DNA from: Nostoc sp. FACHB-110
GTDB lineage: Bacteria > Cyanobacteriota > Cyanobacteriia > Cyanobacteriales > Nostocaceae
Assembly: GCF_014697425.1 (NCBI RefSeq)
Contig: NZ_JACJRU010000031.1
Coordinates: 25,572 to 89,571 of the forward strand
DNA length: 64,000 nt
Reading direction: 5' to 3'
Part shown: positions 17,187-25,947 of the stretch, piece after piece
Position numbering within the stretch: position 1 is the stretch's first letter
Layout of the letters: every line of letters begins with the position of its first letter
Position numbers and translations under genes: made by a program
Notes under the pieces: model-generated
Told to the model about the DNA's origin: nothing
Seen by the model: only the letters and a program-made list of their open reading frames with translations
Database searches by the model: none

Positions 17187-18539
17187 ATGCTTACACAAGA
17201 AATTCGTGATTCACTGCTTGATGTCACTGATTTAAATCAGCTTAAATTTGATTTAAATCGGCTCCAACCTGTGGATGTTGGAGAATATATTGCCCAATTA
17301 CCCGAAAAACAGCGCGCGATCGCTTTTCGGCTGTTAAATAAATCTCAAGCTATTGATGTCTTTGAATATCTACCAACAGAGTTGCAGGAAGAACTAATTC
17401 ATTCTCTGCATAATGTCCAGGTAGCACAAATTATGGAGGCGATGAGTCCCGATGAACGGGCAGAATTATTTGATGAATTACCTGCTGGGGTAGTTAAAAG
17501 ATTACTACAACAATTAAGCCCAGAACAAAGGCAAGCTACAGCCACGATTCTTGGTTATCCTGAAGGTACGGCTGGCCGGGTAATGACAACTGAATATGTA
17601 CGGTTGCAAGAAGGATTAACCGTAGGTGAAGCCTTAAGTAAAATCCGTCGCCAAGATGAAGACAAAGAGACAATTTACTACGCCTACGTCACTGACAATA
17701 ACCGCAAACTTGTCAGAGTAGTTTCACTGCGTCAGTTATTGTTTACGTTTCCTGATGTTTATATCCGCGATATTGCGAGCGATCGCGTTCTTAAGGTAAA
17801 AACCGAAACTCCGCAAGAAGAAGTAGCCCAAATCATGAAGCGTTACGACTTAATCGCTATCCCTGTAGTCGATAGGGAAGAGAGATTAGTCGGCATCATC
17901 ACCATTGATGATGTAGTCGATATTTTGGAAGAAGAAGCCACCGAAGATATTCAAAAGTTAGCTGGTGTGAGTGGTGATGAAGAGGCTTTGTCTCCACCAC
18001 TAGTTACGATGCGTAATCGTTTACCTTGGTTGCTGGCAATTATGGCATTGTACATTGGTGCGGCTAGTGCGATCGCTCCTTTTCAATCAGTAATTGCTGC
18101 TGTACCCGTCTTAGCAGTTATTATGCCGATTTTTTCCAATACAGGTGGGACTGTAGGCATTCAAGCCTTAACTGTAACCATTCGAGGTTTGGGTGTAGGT
18201 GAAGTCACATCTAAAGATACTTTGAAAATTCTGCGCAAAGAAATTCTTGCTGGTTTAGGTACAGCCTTAGTTCTAGGCGTAACTATGATGGCACTGTCCA
18301 TGATTTGGGCTAAACCTCAAGAACGGTGGGTAGGATTAGTGGCAGGTACAGTTATGGCCACTAATACAATGGTGGCTGTGACCCTTGGTACTCTCTTACC
18401 AATGGGTTTGAAACGCCTCAAACTTGACCCAGCCTTAGTTAGCGGGCCCTTGGTCACTACAATGCTAGATACAATAGGCTTTTTGACATTTCTGACCTTA
18501 ATTTCTCTAGCTTTACAGGTTATGCATCTACCACAATAA
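17187..18539 (+). CDS. mgtE: Magnesium transporter MgtE
   Basis: 450 residues with the full MgtE layout. An N-terminal helical superhelix (MSPDERAELFDELPAG, LSPEQRQATATILGYP) is followed by two CBS domains (VRLQEGLTVGEALSKIR; IPVVDREERLVGIITIDDVVDI) and five membrane helices in the last 180 residues, with PIFSNTGGTVGIQ and NTMVAVTLGTLLPM forming the ion pathway. In the family, the cytosolic domains sense magnesium and gate the channel. AGGAGG lies five bases before the ATG, and the leader may regulate translation. Confidence 0.95.
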   Translation: MLTQEIRDSLLDVTDLNQLKFDLNRLQPVDVGEYIAQLPEKQRAIAFRLLNKSQAIDVFEYLPTELQEELIHSLHNVQVAQIMEAMSPDERAELFDELPAGVVKRLLQQLSPEQRQATATILGYPEGTAGRVMTTEYVRLQEGLTVGEALSKIRRQDEDKETIYYAYVTDNNRKLVRVVSLRQLLFTFPDVYIRDIASDRVLKVKTETPQEEVAQIMKRYDLIAIPVVDREERLVGIITIDDVVDILEEEATEDIQKLAGVSGDEEALSPPLVTMRNRLPWLLAIMALYIGAASAIAPFQSVIAAVPVLAVIMPIFSNTGGTVGIQALTVTIRGLGVGEVTSKDTLKILRKEILAGLGTALVLGVTMMALSMIWAKPQERWVGLVAGTVMATNTMVAVTLGTLLPMGLKRLKLDPALVSGPLVTTMLDTIGFLTFLTLISLALQVMHLPQ

Positions 18540-19604
18540 TCTGCTGCGGTGATAGTCCATAATTTATACATACCTAGCTTGAAGACTCAGGCTAGGTTAA
18601 CAAAGGGGAGTAGGGAGTATTGGACTGACACAGCTAAAATGTTGCATTAAAATTCGTTTGTGGTGTAGGCTTCTAGCCCGTCCGGCCAAGCCATAATATA
18701 AGTTATATTTTGTACACTACTGTAGTCTAGATACGCCACTACATACACTGTATTGTCTGATGTCTCATCAAATCGGATTTCTCTCTATTGAATAAGACTA
18801 ATCTTGTTTAAGAATATCAAAATCAGATTAAACAAGATAAATAGGACTTACTCAGACATAGAGAATTTATATTTGATTGTTAACAAATTTATCTATACTT
18901 ACAAAGTCTTATTTGCTCCTATTATCTACTTCCTATTTCTCAACTTTGCTGTTTGTTGAGAAATCAAATAGGATGCTTAGGAATATAAATAAAGTATTAA
19001 AAAACTTTATCCTGACAAATGTAAATAAACTATTAAGCAGGTAACTTTCCAAGCACAAGTAAAACCATGTGAGCGTTAGCTGCTTTTTTACTGTATTTTT
19101 GTTCTTCAGTCTATGATTAACTGGTACTATGGTTTACACAATCTTAATATTTTTTTATATATAAATCCTAGAGCAACGTAGATAGGGGTAAATTCCACAA
19201 TAACTATACTGCAAGGCTTTCGTTCTATATATGTTTGTTTAAACACCTGAAAAAACCGTAGTTATTCCTGATTAAAATAGTGTTTCAAATTGATAAACAA
19301 ATTAACTTTAATTTAGTGACATAATTTCTCCATGAATATGACATTAATTTTACAGTTTCTTGATATACATAGGTTTTATCTATTGTTTATGTAGAAATAT
19401 TTAATGGTAGATAGTGTAACTTTCTTTTTGTAGTAATGTATGTAATTACGCTGGTATTTCCGGAATCAAAGTCAGCGTATTGATATCAATACTTGTTTGT
19501 TTACTTCAGTAATCAGCTACGCCAAGGCTATCAATCCTATATGGAATCAATAGCCTTAACTTTCACTTACTCAAATATTAAATAAGACTGAAAAAACTCA
19601 ATTA
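18540..19604. other. Long AT-rich intergenic region
   Basis: More than 1 kb without a supported gene. An 11-bp perfect hairpin, atcttgtttaa at 18801-18811 and ttaaacaagat at 18828-18838, is the strongest structure. The remainder is AT-rich with no recognised RNA or repeat, and it likely contains the promoter and a long leader of the dihaem oxidoreductase gene. Confidence 0.45.
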
Positions 19605-22010
19605 ATGCGAAAACCAAAACTCCTCTTATTAATGGTGGGTTTGTCGTTGAGCATTTCACTGCTCATCGCGTATATTGACCCACAAAAAGTCTTCGGTCAG
19701 GTTGGTACTAACGTTCCTGACGATGCAACATTAGTTGCACGGCGACAAGTCGAAGTTACATCCGGCTTTGTAGTTGACCCTCCGAACCAGCCTCTTCGCC
19801 CCGCAGAGCGGTTGCGGCGTGATAATTATGGTGATGTCGGACTTAAACCTTTAAGTACCGCAGCTCAGTTAGATAGATTGCTTTATCCTTCTGTTCCACA
19901 ATCGACTCGCCAAAAATTAGTGGAAGGGGCTTCATTTTTTACTACCCCACACACTGCTGCGGAAGGTGCAGGCTCAATGGCTAACCAAACTCGATGTGCA
20001 GGTTGTCACCTGAATAACATAGAGTCGGTTTCAGGAGCAGGACTACTTACGGGTACTTCTAATGTCAGCCGTGCGGGACGTACAACTCCTACTAACTTCA
20101 GCTATACCTCAGGCGATACCCAAAATGGTGGTAAAGCTGCTGGTGAACGGTTAGATCCGGTCAACCCAGATGGTTCTGTTGACTTAAGTATCATTAGTCA
20201 AGCAGATCCTTCCTTAGATGCCAGCAATAACACTGGAAGAGGCGCAGCTTTTACTATATTTGGCGACTTTTCACCATCCCAAGAAGCCAATAATCCAAAC
20301 AAAAACAGATCATACGACCCTTTGGATGGTACTAGCAATGTCAACGGTATTGCCCAGAATTTTGGTGGTTTTGTCCAACATACCCGTCCTCCGATTAAGG
20401 AACTCAAAGAACTCGATCCGACTATCGATTGCAAACCAGATGCTATCCCCAGCATTGCCGAAGATAAAAACCTGGTGGGTGGGATAGATCCCAAAACAGG
20501 GCTAAGTGCGAGTGGATTTCGTCGTGGTGTGGCTGAACGTGCTGGCCCTCCCTACATTGGTCGGGGATTGATGGAGGCTATTCCCACCGTAGATATTACA
20601 AGCGCGGCCGACCCAAGTGATAGCAGAGGCGGTTATTCCTCTTTGAACACTGGTTTCTTCCAATGTATTGGTGATTGTGTGACAGGTAATGTCAATATGA
20701 TTGATGCCAATGCAACAGCTGATAAACCTAATGCTTTAGCTGCTGGAGTTGGCAGGTTCGGCTTACGTGCTAATGGTGCAGAAATGCTCCAATTTATCAT
20801 TGGGGGCTTGCAAGGTGAGCTTGGTCTGACTAGCTTGGCTAACAATACAGAGATTAATATTGCTGACCCCTCTATTGCTCCTTACAATAAAAACTGCCGA
20901 AATCCAGTAACTGATCCTGAGTTTCATCTGAGTACACCGTTTAGTGAGCGCAACTTCTTGCGTTTGACTGCTCCCCCAGAATTTGGCCCTAATCTCTTAA
21001 CTGTGCTAAATTCCAAAGATCCTTCTCAACCAATCAAGGGTAATAGCCCAGCTGCCAGAGTACAAAGAGGAGCAGAGCTTTTTGGTATCGATTTATTGGC
21101 TTTTTCTAATCGGATGATTCCTGGCCGGATGCCTAGTGGTGGTGATGGTCTGGATGTCCATGCCATTAACCAGACAGATAAATTTGTGGGTTGTGTAACT
21201 TGTCATACACCCGTTCAAAGAACTGGTAAATCACCTGCTGATGGCGACCCAGCTTTGGGTTCTGATGCTGCAAAAGTTGTGGATATTCTCAGCTACCGTT
21301 GGGCGCCAATTTTCTCAGATTTGATTCTGCATAAAGGCCCCACGATTGATGCGGAACGGTTTGCACCAACTCCACGCGATCCAATTATCATCAGACGCGC
21401 TAAAGTTGTGAAACGCGATCGCAATGGTAAAGGTCAAGATGATGCTCGTGGAGGTAATTTCGTTCAGGCTTACATGACCTACGATTTGCCACGGAACTTA
21501 ACTGATGACATCTTCTCTAACCGCAAAGCAACTGCTAAGGGTGAAGAGTTCCGCACACCACCGTTGATGGGTATTGGTAAGGTTGGCCCACCATTTTTAC
21601 ATGATGCTCGCGTTTATTTGAGTACCTTAACTCGGAACTTAACTCCTGCGGGTACTGTAACTACTAATAGTGAAGTCACCAATGCACCTTTAGTAGTTCG
21701 TTCAGTCGATGAAGCGATTTTAGCCGCGATTGAATTACATGACTTACCTGCACCAGATGATTCTACTAAGACTTCCAAACTGCCTGGTGGCGGATGTCCT
21801 GTTCCTCCAGATGGCAAAGTCACCAATAAAATTGGCAATGTCATCAACTACAACTTATATGGCGCACCAGCTAAAGATGTGATTTGCCCGCCATATAATA
21901 GTCAGCTTTCGACTACTAATCGCAGTGAAGCACGGGAAGTTATTGCTCGTTTCCGTTCACTGACACCTGATGATCAACAAGCAATGATTGATTTCTTGAA
22001 AGAGTTGTAA
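19605..22010 (+). CDS. Secreted dihaem cytochrome / putative DHOR-type oxidoreductase
   Basis: 801 residues with an N-terminal signal or membrane helix (LLLLMVGLSLSISLLIAYI). Two c-type haem sites are visible: CAGCH at residues 131-135 and CVTCH at 530-534. The C-terminal region with PPLMGIGKVGPPFLHDARV and FRSLTPDDQQAMIDFLKEL fits the dihaem oxidoreductase (DHOR, putative thiol oxidoreductase/peroxidase) family. At 801 residues it is longer than common DHOR proteins, with an expanded middle section. It is expected in the periplasm or thylakoid lumen. The substrate is unknown. A terminator follows. Confidence 0.8.
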   Translation: MRKPKLLLLMVGLSLSISLLIAYIDPQKVFGQVGTNVPDDATLVARRQVEVTSGFVVDPPNQPLRPAERLRRDNYGDVGLKPLSTAAQLDRLLYPSVPQSTRQKLVEGASFFTTPHTAAEGAGSMANQTRCAGCHLNNIESVSGAGLLTGTSNVSRAGRTTPTNFSYTSGDTQNGGKAAGERLDPVNPDGSVDLSIISQADPSLDASNNTGRGAAFTIFGDFSPSQEANNPNKNRSYDPLDGTSNVNGIAQNFGGFVQHTRPPIKELKELDPTIDCKPDAIPSIAEDKNLVGGIDPKTGLSASGFRRGVAERAGPPYIGRGLMEAIPTVDITSAADPSDSRGGYSSLNTGFFQCIGDCVTGNVNMIDANATADKPNALAAGVGRFGLRANGAEMLQFIIGGLQGELGLTSLANNTEINIADPSIAPYNKNCRNPVTDPEFHLSTPFSERNFLRLTAPPEFGPNLLTVLNSKDPSQPIKGNSPAARVQRGAELFGIDLLAFSNRMIPGRMPSGGDGLDVHAINQTDKFVGCVTCHTPVQRTGKSPADGDPALGSDAAKVVDILSYRWAPIFSDLILHKGPTIDAERFAPTPRDPIIIRRAKVVKRDRNGKGQDDARGGNFVQAYMTYDLPRNLTDDIFSNRKATAKGEEFRTPPLMGIGKVGPPFLHDARVYLSTLTRNLTPAGTVTTNSEVTNAPLVVRSVDEAILAAIELHDLPAPDDSTKTSKLPGGGCPVPPDGKVTNKIGNVINYNLYGAPAKDVICPPYNSQLSTTNRSEAREVIARFRSLTPDDQQAMIDFLKEL

Positions 22011-22057
22011 AGCTTCTCCAATTAATCAGAAGTTGAGTATTGGATAACTTAGTTATG

Positions 22058-22084
22058 GGGACGTGATCAAAACGTCCCTTTTTT
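22058..22084 (+). terminator. Rho-independent terminator
   Basis: gggacgt (22058-22064) pairs with acgtccc (22072-22078), followed directly by six T. This is a strong terminator for the dihaem oxidoreductase gene. Confidence 0.88.
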
Positions 22085-22201
22085 CATGATAAATATGAGT
22101 TCTGAAGTTGAAAGCAGGTGCTATTATTATCTCTGCATACTGAAAGTCAATCTTGGTAGACACATATCTTGCACAAGAGCGACGCAAACGAATAAATATC
22201 T

Positions 22202-23206
22202 ATGCCCACTACCACCTGGAATCGTCATCACGTAATTTCCCTAGCTGATTTTACTACTGCTGAATACAATACTGTTTTGCAAACAGCAGCGAGTTTTCGA
22301 GAAGTACTATCACGGCGAACAAAGAAAGTTCCAACTTTGCAAGGACAGGTAGTGGCAAATTTATTTTTTGAACCGTCTACCCGTACTCGTAGTAGTTTTG
22401 AACTGGCTGCTAAACGTTTAAGCGCCGATACCTTAAACTTTGCAGCTTCAACTTCTTCAATGACTAAGGGCGAGACAATTCTCGATACAGCAAAAACTTA
22501 TTTGGCGATGGGTACTGATATTATGGTCATCCGCCATAAAGAAGCAGGTGTACCAAATGCCATCGCCCAAGAAATGGATCGTTTAGGGGTGCGAGTTAGT
22601 ATCTTGAATGCAGGTGATGGTCAACACGAACATCCTTCCCAAGCATTGCTGGATTTATTTACTATCTGTACTTTAATTGATCCAGAAAATCCCCACATTG
22701 AAATGTTAGCAGGGAAAAAAATTGCGATCGTGGGTGATATTTTACATTCTCGTGTCGCGCGATCGAATATTTGGAGCTTGATTGCTAGCGGCGCACAAGT
22801 GCATCTGGCTGCACCACCTACCTTGTTACCCAAATTATTTGCTGAGTATATATATCAAGAGACAACCGATACACTCAAGGGTCAATTATTTTTGCATTGG
22901 CAACTAGAACCAGCCTTGCAGGATGCTGATTTTGTAATGACTTTGCGTCTGCAAAAAGAAAGAATGACTGCACATTTATTGCCAAGTTTGCGAGAATATC
23001 ATCAGTTATTTGGGATTACTCGCCAAAAGTTGCAGCTGTGCAAACCTGATGTCAAAGTTTTACACCCTGGCCCAGTCAATCGCGGTGTCGAAATTAGCTC
23101 TGATTTAATGGATGACCCAGAATTTAGCTTAATTCAGGCCCAAGTAACTAGTGGTGTAGCGGTACGGATGGCACTGCTGTATTTGATTGGTAGTGGTAAG
23201 GTTTAA
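22202..23206 (+). CDS. pyrB: Aspartate carbamoyltransferase catalytic subunit
   Basis: 334 residues. Carbamoyl-phosphate-binding STRTR lies at residues 59-63 within FFEPSTRTRSSFE. IRHKEAGV, the aspartate-side GDGQHEHPSQALLD, IVGDILHSRVARS and the C-terminal HPGPVNRGVE complete the family signature. It catalyses the first committed step of pyrimidine synthesis, carbamoyl phosphate plus aspartate to carbamoyl aspartate, in the cytoplasm. No pyrI regulatory subunit is adjacent. pyrD lies 7 kb away on the same strand but is separated by unrelated genes. Confidence 0.97.
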   Translation: MPTTTWNRHHVISLADFTTAEYNTVLQTAASFREVLSRRTKKVPTLQGQVVANLFFEPSTRTRSSFELAAKRLSADTLNFAASTSSMTKGETILDTAKTYLAMGTDIMVIRHKEAGVPNAIAQEMDRLGVRVSILNAGDGQHEHPSQALLDLFTICTLIDPENPHIEMLAGKKIAIVGDILHSRVARSNIWSLIASGAQVHLAAPPTLLPKLFAEYIYQETTDTLKGQLFLHWQLEPALQDADFVMTLRLQKERMTAHLLPSLREYHQLFGITRQKLQLCKPDVKVLHPGPVNRGVEISSDLMDDPEFSLIQAQVTSGVAVRMALLYLIGSGKV

Positions 23207-23227
23207 TCAGAGGTGTAAGAAAAATAA

Positions 23228-25501
23228 TTAACCTCCTTCATGAAAAATTTCCTGCAACCTGAGCAATAATTCATTGACTGTGTAGGGCTTGGACAAAAAT
23301 TTATTGACACCAGTTTTCATGATTTCTCCTAACTTAGTTTTAGACATGAGTCCACTGGTAGCAATAATTTTGACTTGGGGATTAATTTTTTGTAAGGTAC
23401 GGATAGCGGTTAATCCATCTAAGGAAGGCAGCATAATATCCATTAGCACGACACTAATTTTATCGGCATGTTTGGCGTATTGGGCGATCGCCTCAATGCC
23501 ATCACTAGCAATTAAAGTTTTATAGTGATGCGTTTCTAATGATGTTCTGGTAATTTCTTGAATCGAAGGTTCATCATCCACAATCAGAACTAATTCTCCG
23601 TGACCTGTTTGGGGTAATATTTCGGTTTTGCTTAAGGTTTCCGTTTCCCCCACAGCTGGTAGATAAACTCGAAAGCAAGTACCATTACCTACTTGGCTTT
23701 GGACACTGACAAAGCCACCATGACTTTTCACAATTCCCAGAACCGTTGAAAGTCCTAAGCCTGTACCTTGTCCGACGGCTTTAGTAGTAAAAAATGGCTC
23801 AAAAATTCGATCTAAAATTTCCTCAGGAACGCCAATACCTGTGTCGCAGACACTAATCACTATGTAGGGGCCAACCTTGGCATCTAGGTTCATCTGGACA
23901 TAATTTGCATCGATCCATAAATTTTCGGTAGTTATAGTTAAACTCCCACCATCGGGCATGGCATCACGGGCGTTAACGCAGAGATTCATCAAAACTTGAT
24001 GGAGTTGGGTACTATCTCCTGAAACCATCCACAAGTCGTGGGATAAGTCTAGGCGCACTTCAATCGATTTGGGTAAGGTCTCTTTTAAAATCTTGGCTAC
24101 TTCGACAATTAAGTGTCTTGGTTGCAAGTTGATCCTTTGCCCTTCCACACCGCGTGCAAAGGATAATACTTGTTTAACTAAGTCTGCGCCTCGTTTGGCA
24201 TTAATTTCTAAAATTTCTAACAAATGTTGGGTGCGCTCGTCAGCATCGGGGAATTTTAATGGTAAGAGTTGCGCCCCCGCTAAAATTGGTGTGAGGATAT
24301 TGTTGAGGTCGTGGGCGATACCACTAGCTAAGGTTCCGATACTTTCCATTCGCTGGGCGCGAAATAGTTGGGATTCTAGGCGCTTTTTGTCAGTAATATC
24401 TGTATCAACAGTCAAGATTGATTGCGGTCTTCCTTGAGAATCACAGACCAAACTCCAGCGACTAGCAACTAAGACTTCTTTACCGGTTTTGGTTAACTTT
24501 GTTAATTCACCTTGCCAGTTACCTTTACTAATCACATTTAACCAAGCTGCTTCCGATTCTGGGCATGGTTCATTAAACAATAACTCACTGGCATTTTTTC
24601 CCCAGGCTTCTTGTGCTGGCCAACCATAGAGATTTTCTGCACCTTTATTCCAAAAAAGGATTGTATTTTCTAAGTCGCGTACACAAATAGCATCGGTGGT
24701 AATATCTAATAATGCTGCTTGTTCGCGGATTTTTTTTTCAGCTTGTTTGCGATCGCTAATGTCGATACTCGCACAAGTTATCCCTTCAATATCTTGCGAC
24801 TCATTGCGTAACGGCTCAACAGTCAAATCATAGTAGCGAATGCCTTGGGGCGTATTGAGCGATACTTCGGCTCTTGTACCTATACCAGTACTCAACACAC
24901 TATTTTTAATCTTAGTTAAATTTTGCGCATCTTCGGCGGGGATAAGTTCTGAGTCATGTTTGCCCAACATATCTTCTGTTGTCCACCCAGAAATTGAGTT
25001 ATACACCCAGGTGTAGCGCAAATCTCGATCTTGATTGAAAACAAAAATCGGCGAATTTTTTAGAGCAACGCGAAATCGCTCTTCACTTTGGCGTAGGGCA
25101 TCTTCAATACGTTGACGCTCAATCGCATAGCGCATAGAACGCACTAATAAATCACCCGTTACTTGCCCTTTAACTAGATAATCTTGCGCTCCTTCTTGCA
25201 TGGCGCGCAATGCTAAAGTTTCATCATCTAAACCTGTAAGTACGATAATTGGGGTAGCTTTGGCTTGGCGAGTAGCACTTAAAAAAGTTCCAATACCTTG
25301 ACTATCAGGAAGAGACAGGTCTAACAATATAACATCAAAATTATCATGCACTAACAAGTGAAGTGCTTCCGATAGTCGCTCTACAGGACGCAACGCTACT
25401 TTTGCTGTGTTGACTTCCTTTAATAACTCCTGTAACAGAAATACATCACCAGGGTTATCTTCTACTAATAAGACTTTGATTAATTCTCCTGCCATTGCCA
25501 T
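23228..25501 (-). CDS. Hybrid histidine kinase (REC-PAS-PAS-HisKA-HATPase-REC)
   Basis: 757 residues, no membrane helix. It starts with a receiver domain (LLVEDNPGD, phospho-acceptor Asp near 61, KG at 111-112). Two PAS domains follow (about 140-255 and 262-375), then the H-box GIAHDLNNILTP with His397, an ATPase domain (NARDAMPDGG, DTGIGVPEE, GTGLGLSTV), and a C-terminal receiver (LVLIVDDEPS, Asp in VVLMDIMLP). Its start codon overlaps the stop of the Rcp1-like regulator (TAATG), so it is the last gene of a coupled three-gene signalling operon. It probably receives or integrates phosphoryl flow from the upstream kinase. Confidence 0.93.
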   Translation of the reverse strand: MAMAGELIKVLLVEDNPGDVFLLQELLKEVNTAKVALRPVERLSEALHLLVHDNFDVILLDLSLPDSQGIGTFLSATRQAKATPIIVLTGLDDETLALRAMQEGAQDYLVKGQVTGDLLVRSMRYAIERQRIEDALRQSEERFRVALKNSPIFVFNQDRDLRYTWVYNSISGWTTEDMLGKHDSELIPAEDAQNLTKIKNSVLSTGIGTRAEVSLNTPQGIRYYDLTVEPLRNESQDIEGITCASIDISDRKQAEKKIREQAALLDITTDAICVRDLENTILFWNKGAENLYGWPAQEAWGKNASELLFNEPCPESEAAWLNVISKGNWQGELTKLTKTGKEVLVASRWSLVCDSQGRPQSILTVDTDITDKKRLESQLFRAQRMESIGTLASGIAHDLNNILTPILAGAQLLPLKFPDADERTQHLLEILEINAKRGADLVKQVLSFARGVEGQRINLQPRHLIVEVAKILKETLPKSIEVRLDLSHDLWMVSGDSTQLHQVLMNLCVNARDAMPDGGSLTITTENLWIDANYVQMNLDAKVGPYIVISVCDTGIGVPEEILDRIFEPFFTTKAVGQGTGLGLSTVLGIVKSHGGFVSVQSQVGNGTCFRVYLPAVGETETLSKTEILPQTGHGELVLIVDDEPSIQEITRTSLETHHYKTLIASDGIEAIAQYAKHADKISVVLMDIMLPSLDGLTAIRTLQKINPQVKIIATSGLMSKTKLGEIMKTGVNKFLSKPYTVNELLLRLQEIFHEGG

Positions 25502-25947
25502 TACTCCGGTGGCAGTTTTACGATCGCAAACCAGAAGTTTTCTATAGATTGTACAATTTTTACGAACTGATCAAAATCCACCGGTTTAGTAATATAACAA
25601 TTAGCAGCTAAATTATAAGCTCTGAGAATATCTTCTTCCGATTGAGAAGTTGTCAGCACAACCACAGGGATTCGCTTGAGATGGTCATCAGATTTAATTT
25701 CTGCCAGTACCTCCCTACCATCTTTTCTGGGTAAGTTTAAATCTAACAATACAATATCAGGATGAGGTTTTTTGGCGTAGTTATTTTGCTTGCGTAAAAA
25801 TGCCATAGCCTCCACACCATCTTCAACAACATTTAGGTTAATTGAGATTTTGCTATCTTGTAGAGCAATGCGTGTAAGTTCAGCATCCCCAGGATTGTCT
25901 TCGACTAACAAAACCTCAATTGGCATAATATTTGGTGGATGATTCAC
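25501..25947 (-). CDS. Rcp1-like single-domain response regulator
   Basis: 148 residues, consisting only of a receiver domain. EVLLVEDNPGDAELTRIAL, phospho-acceptor Asp69 in VLLDLNLPRKDG, LTTSQSEEDI and the Lys of YITKPVDFDQF are all conserved. The long NLPRKDGREVL and NNYAKKPHPD loop is characteristic of regulators paired with cyanobacterial phytochromes (Rcp1 type). It overlaps the upstream kinase by 4 bp (ATGA) and the downstream hybrid kinase by 1 bp. It is the likely direct phosphate acceptor of the cyanobacteriochrome-type kinase. Confidence 0.93.
   Translation of the reverse strand: MNHPPNIMPIEVLLVEDNPGDAELTRIALQDSKISINLNVVEDGVEAMAFLRKQNNYAKKPHPDIVLLDLNLPRKDGREVLAEIKSDDHLKRIPVVVLTTSQSEEDILRAYNLAANCYITKPVDFDQFVKIVQSIENFWFAIVKLPPE

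Noticed and set aside
18601..18630. yybP-ykoY-like riboswitch start (aaaggggagtag)
   Set aside because: The sequence matches only the first bases, is part of a ggggagtagggagt-type repeat, and lies after mgtE with no transporter gene downstream.
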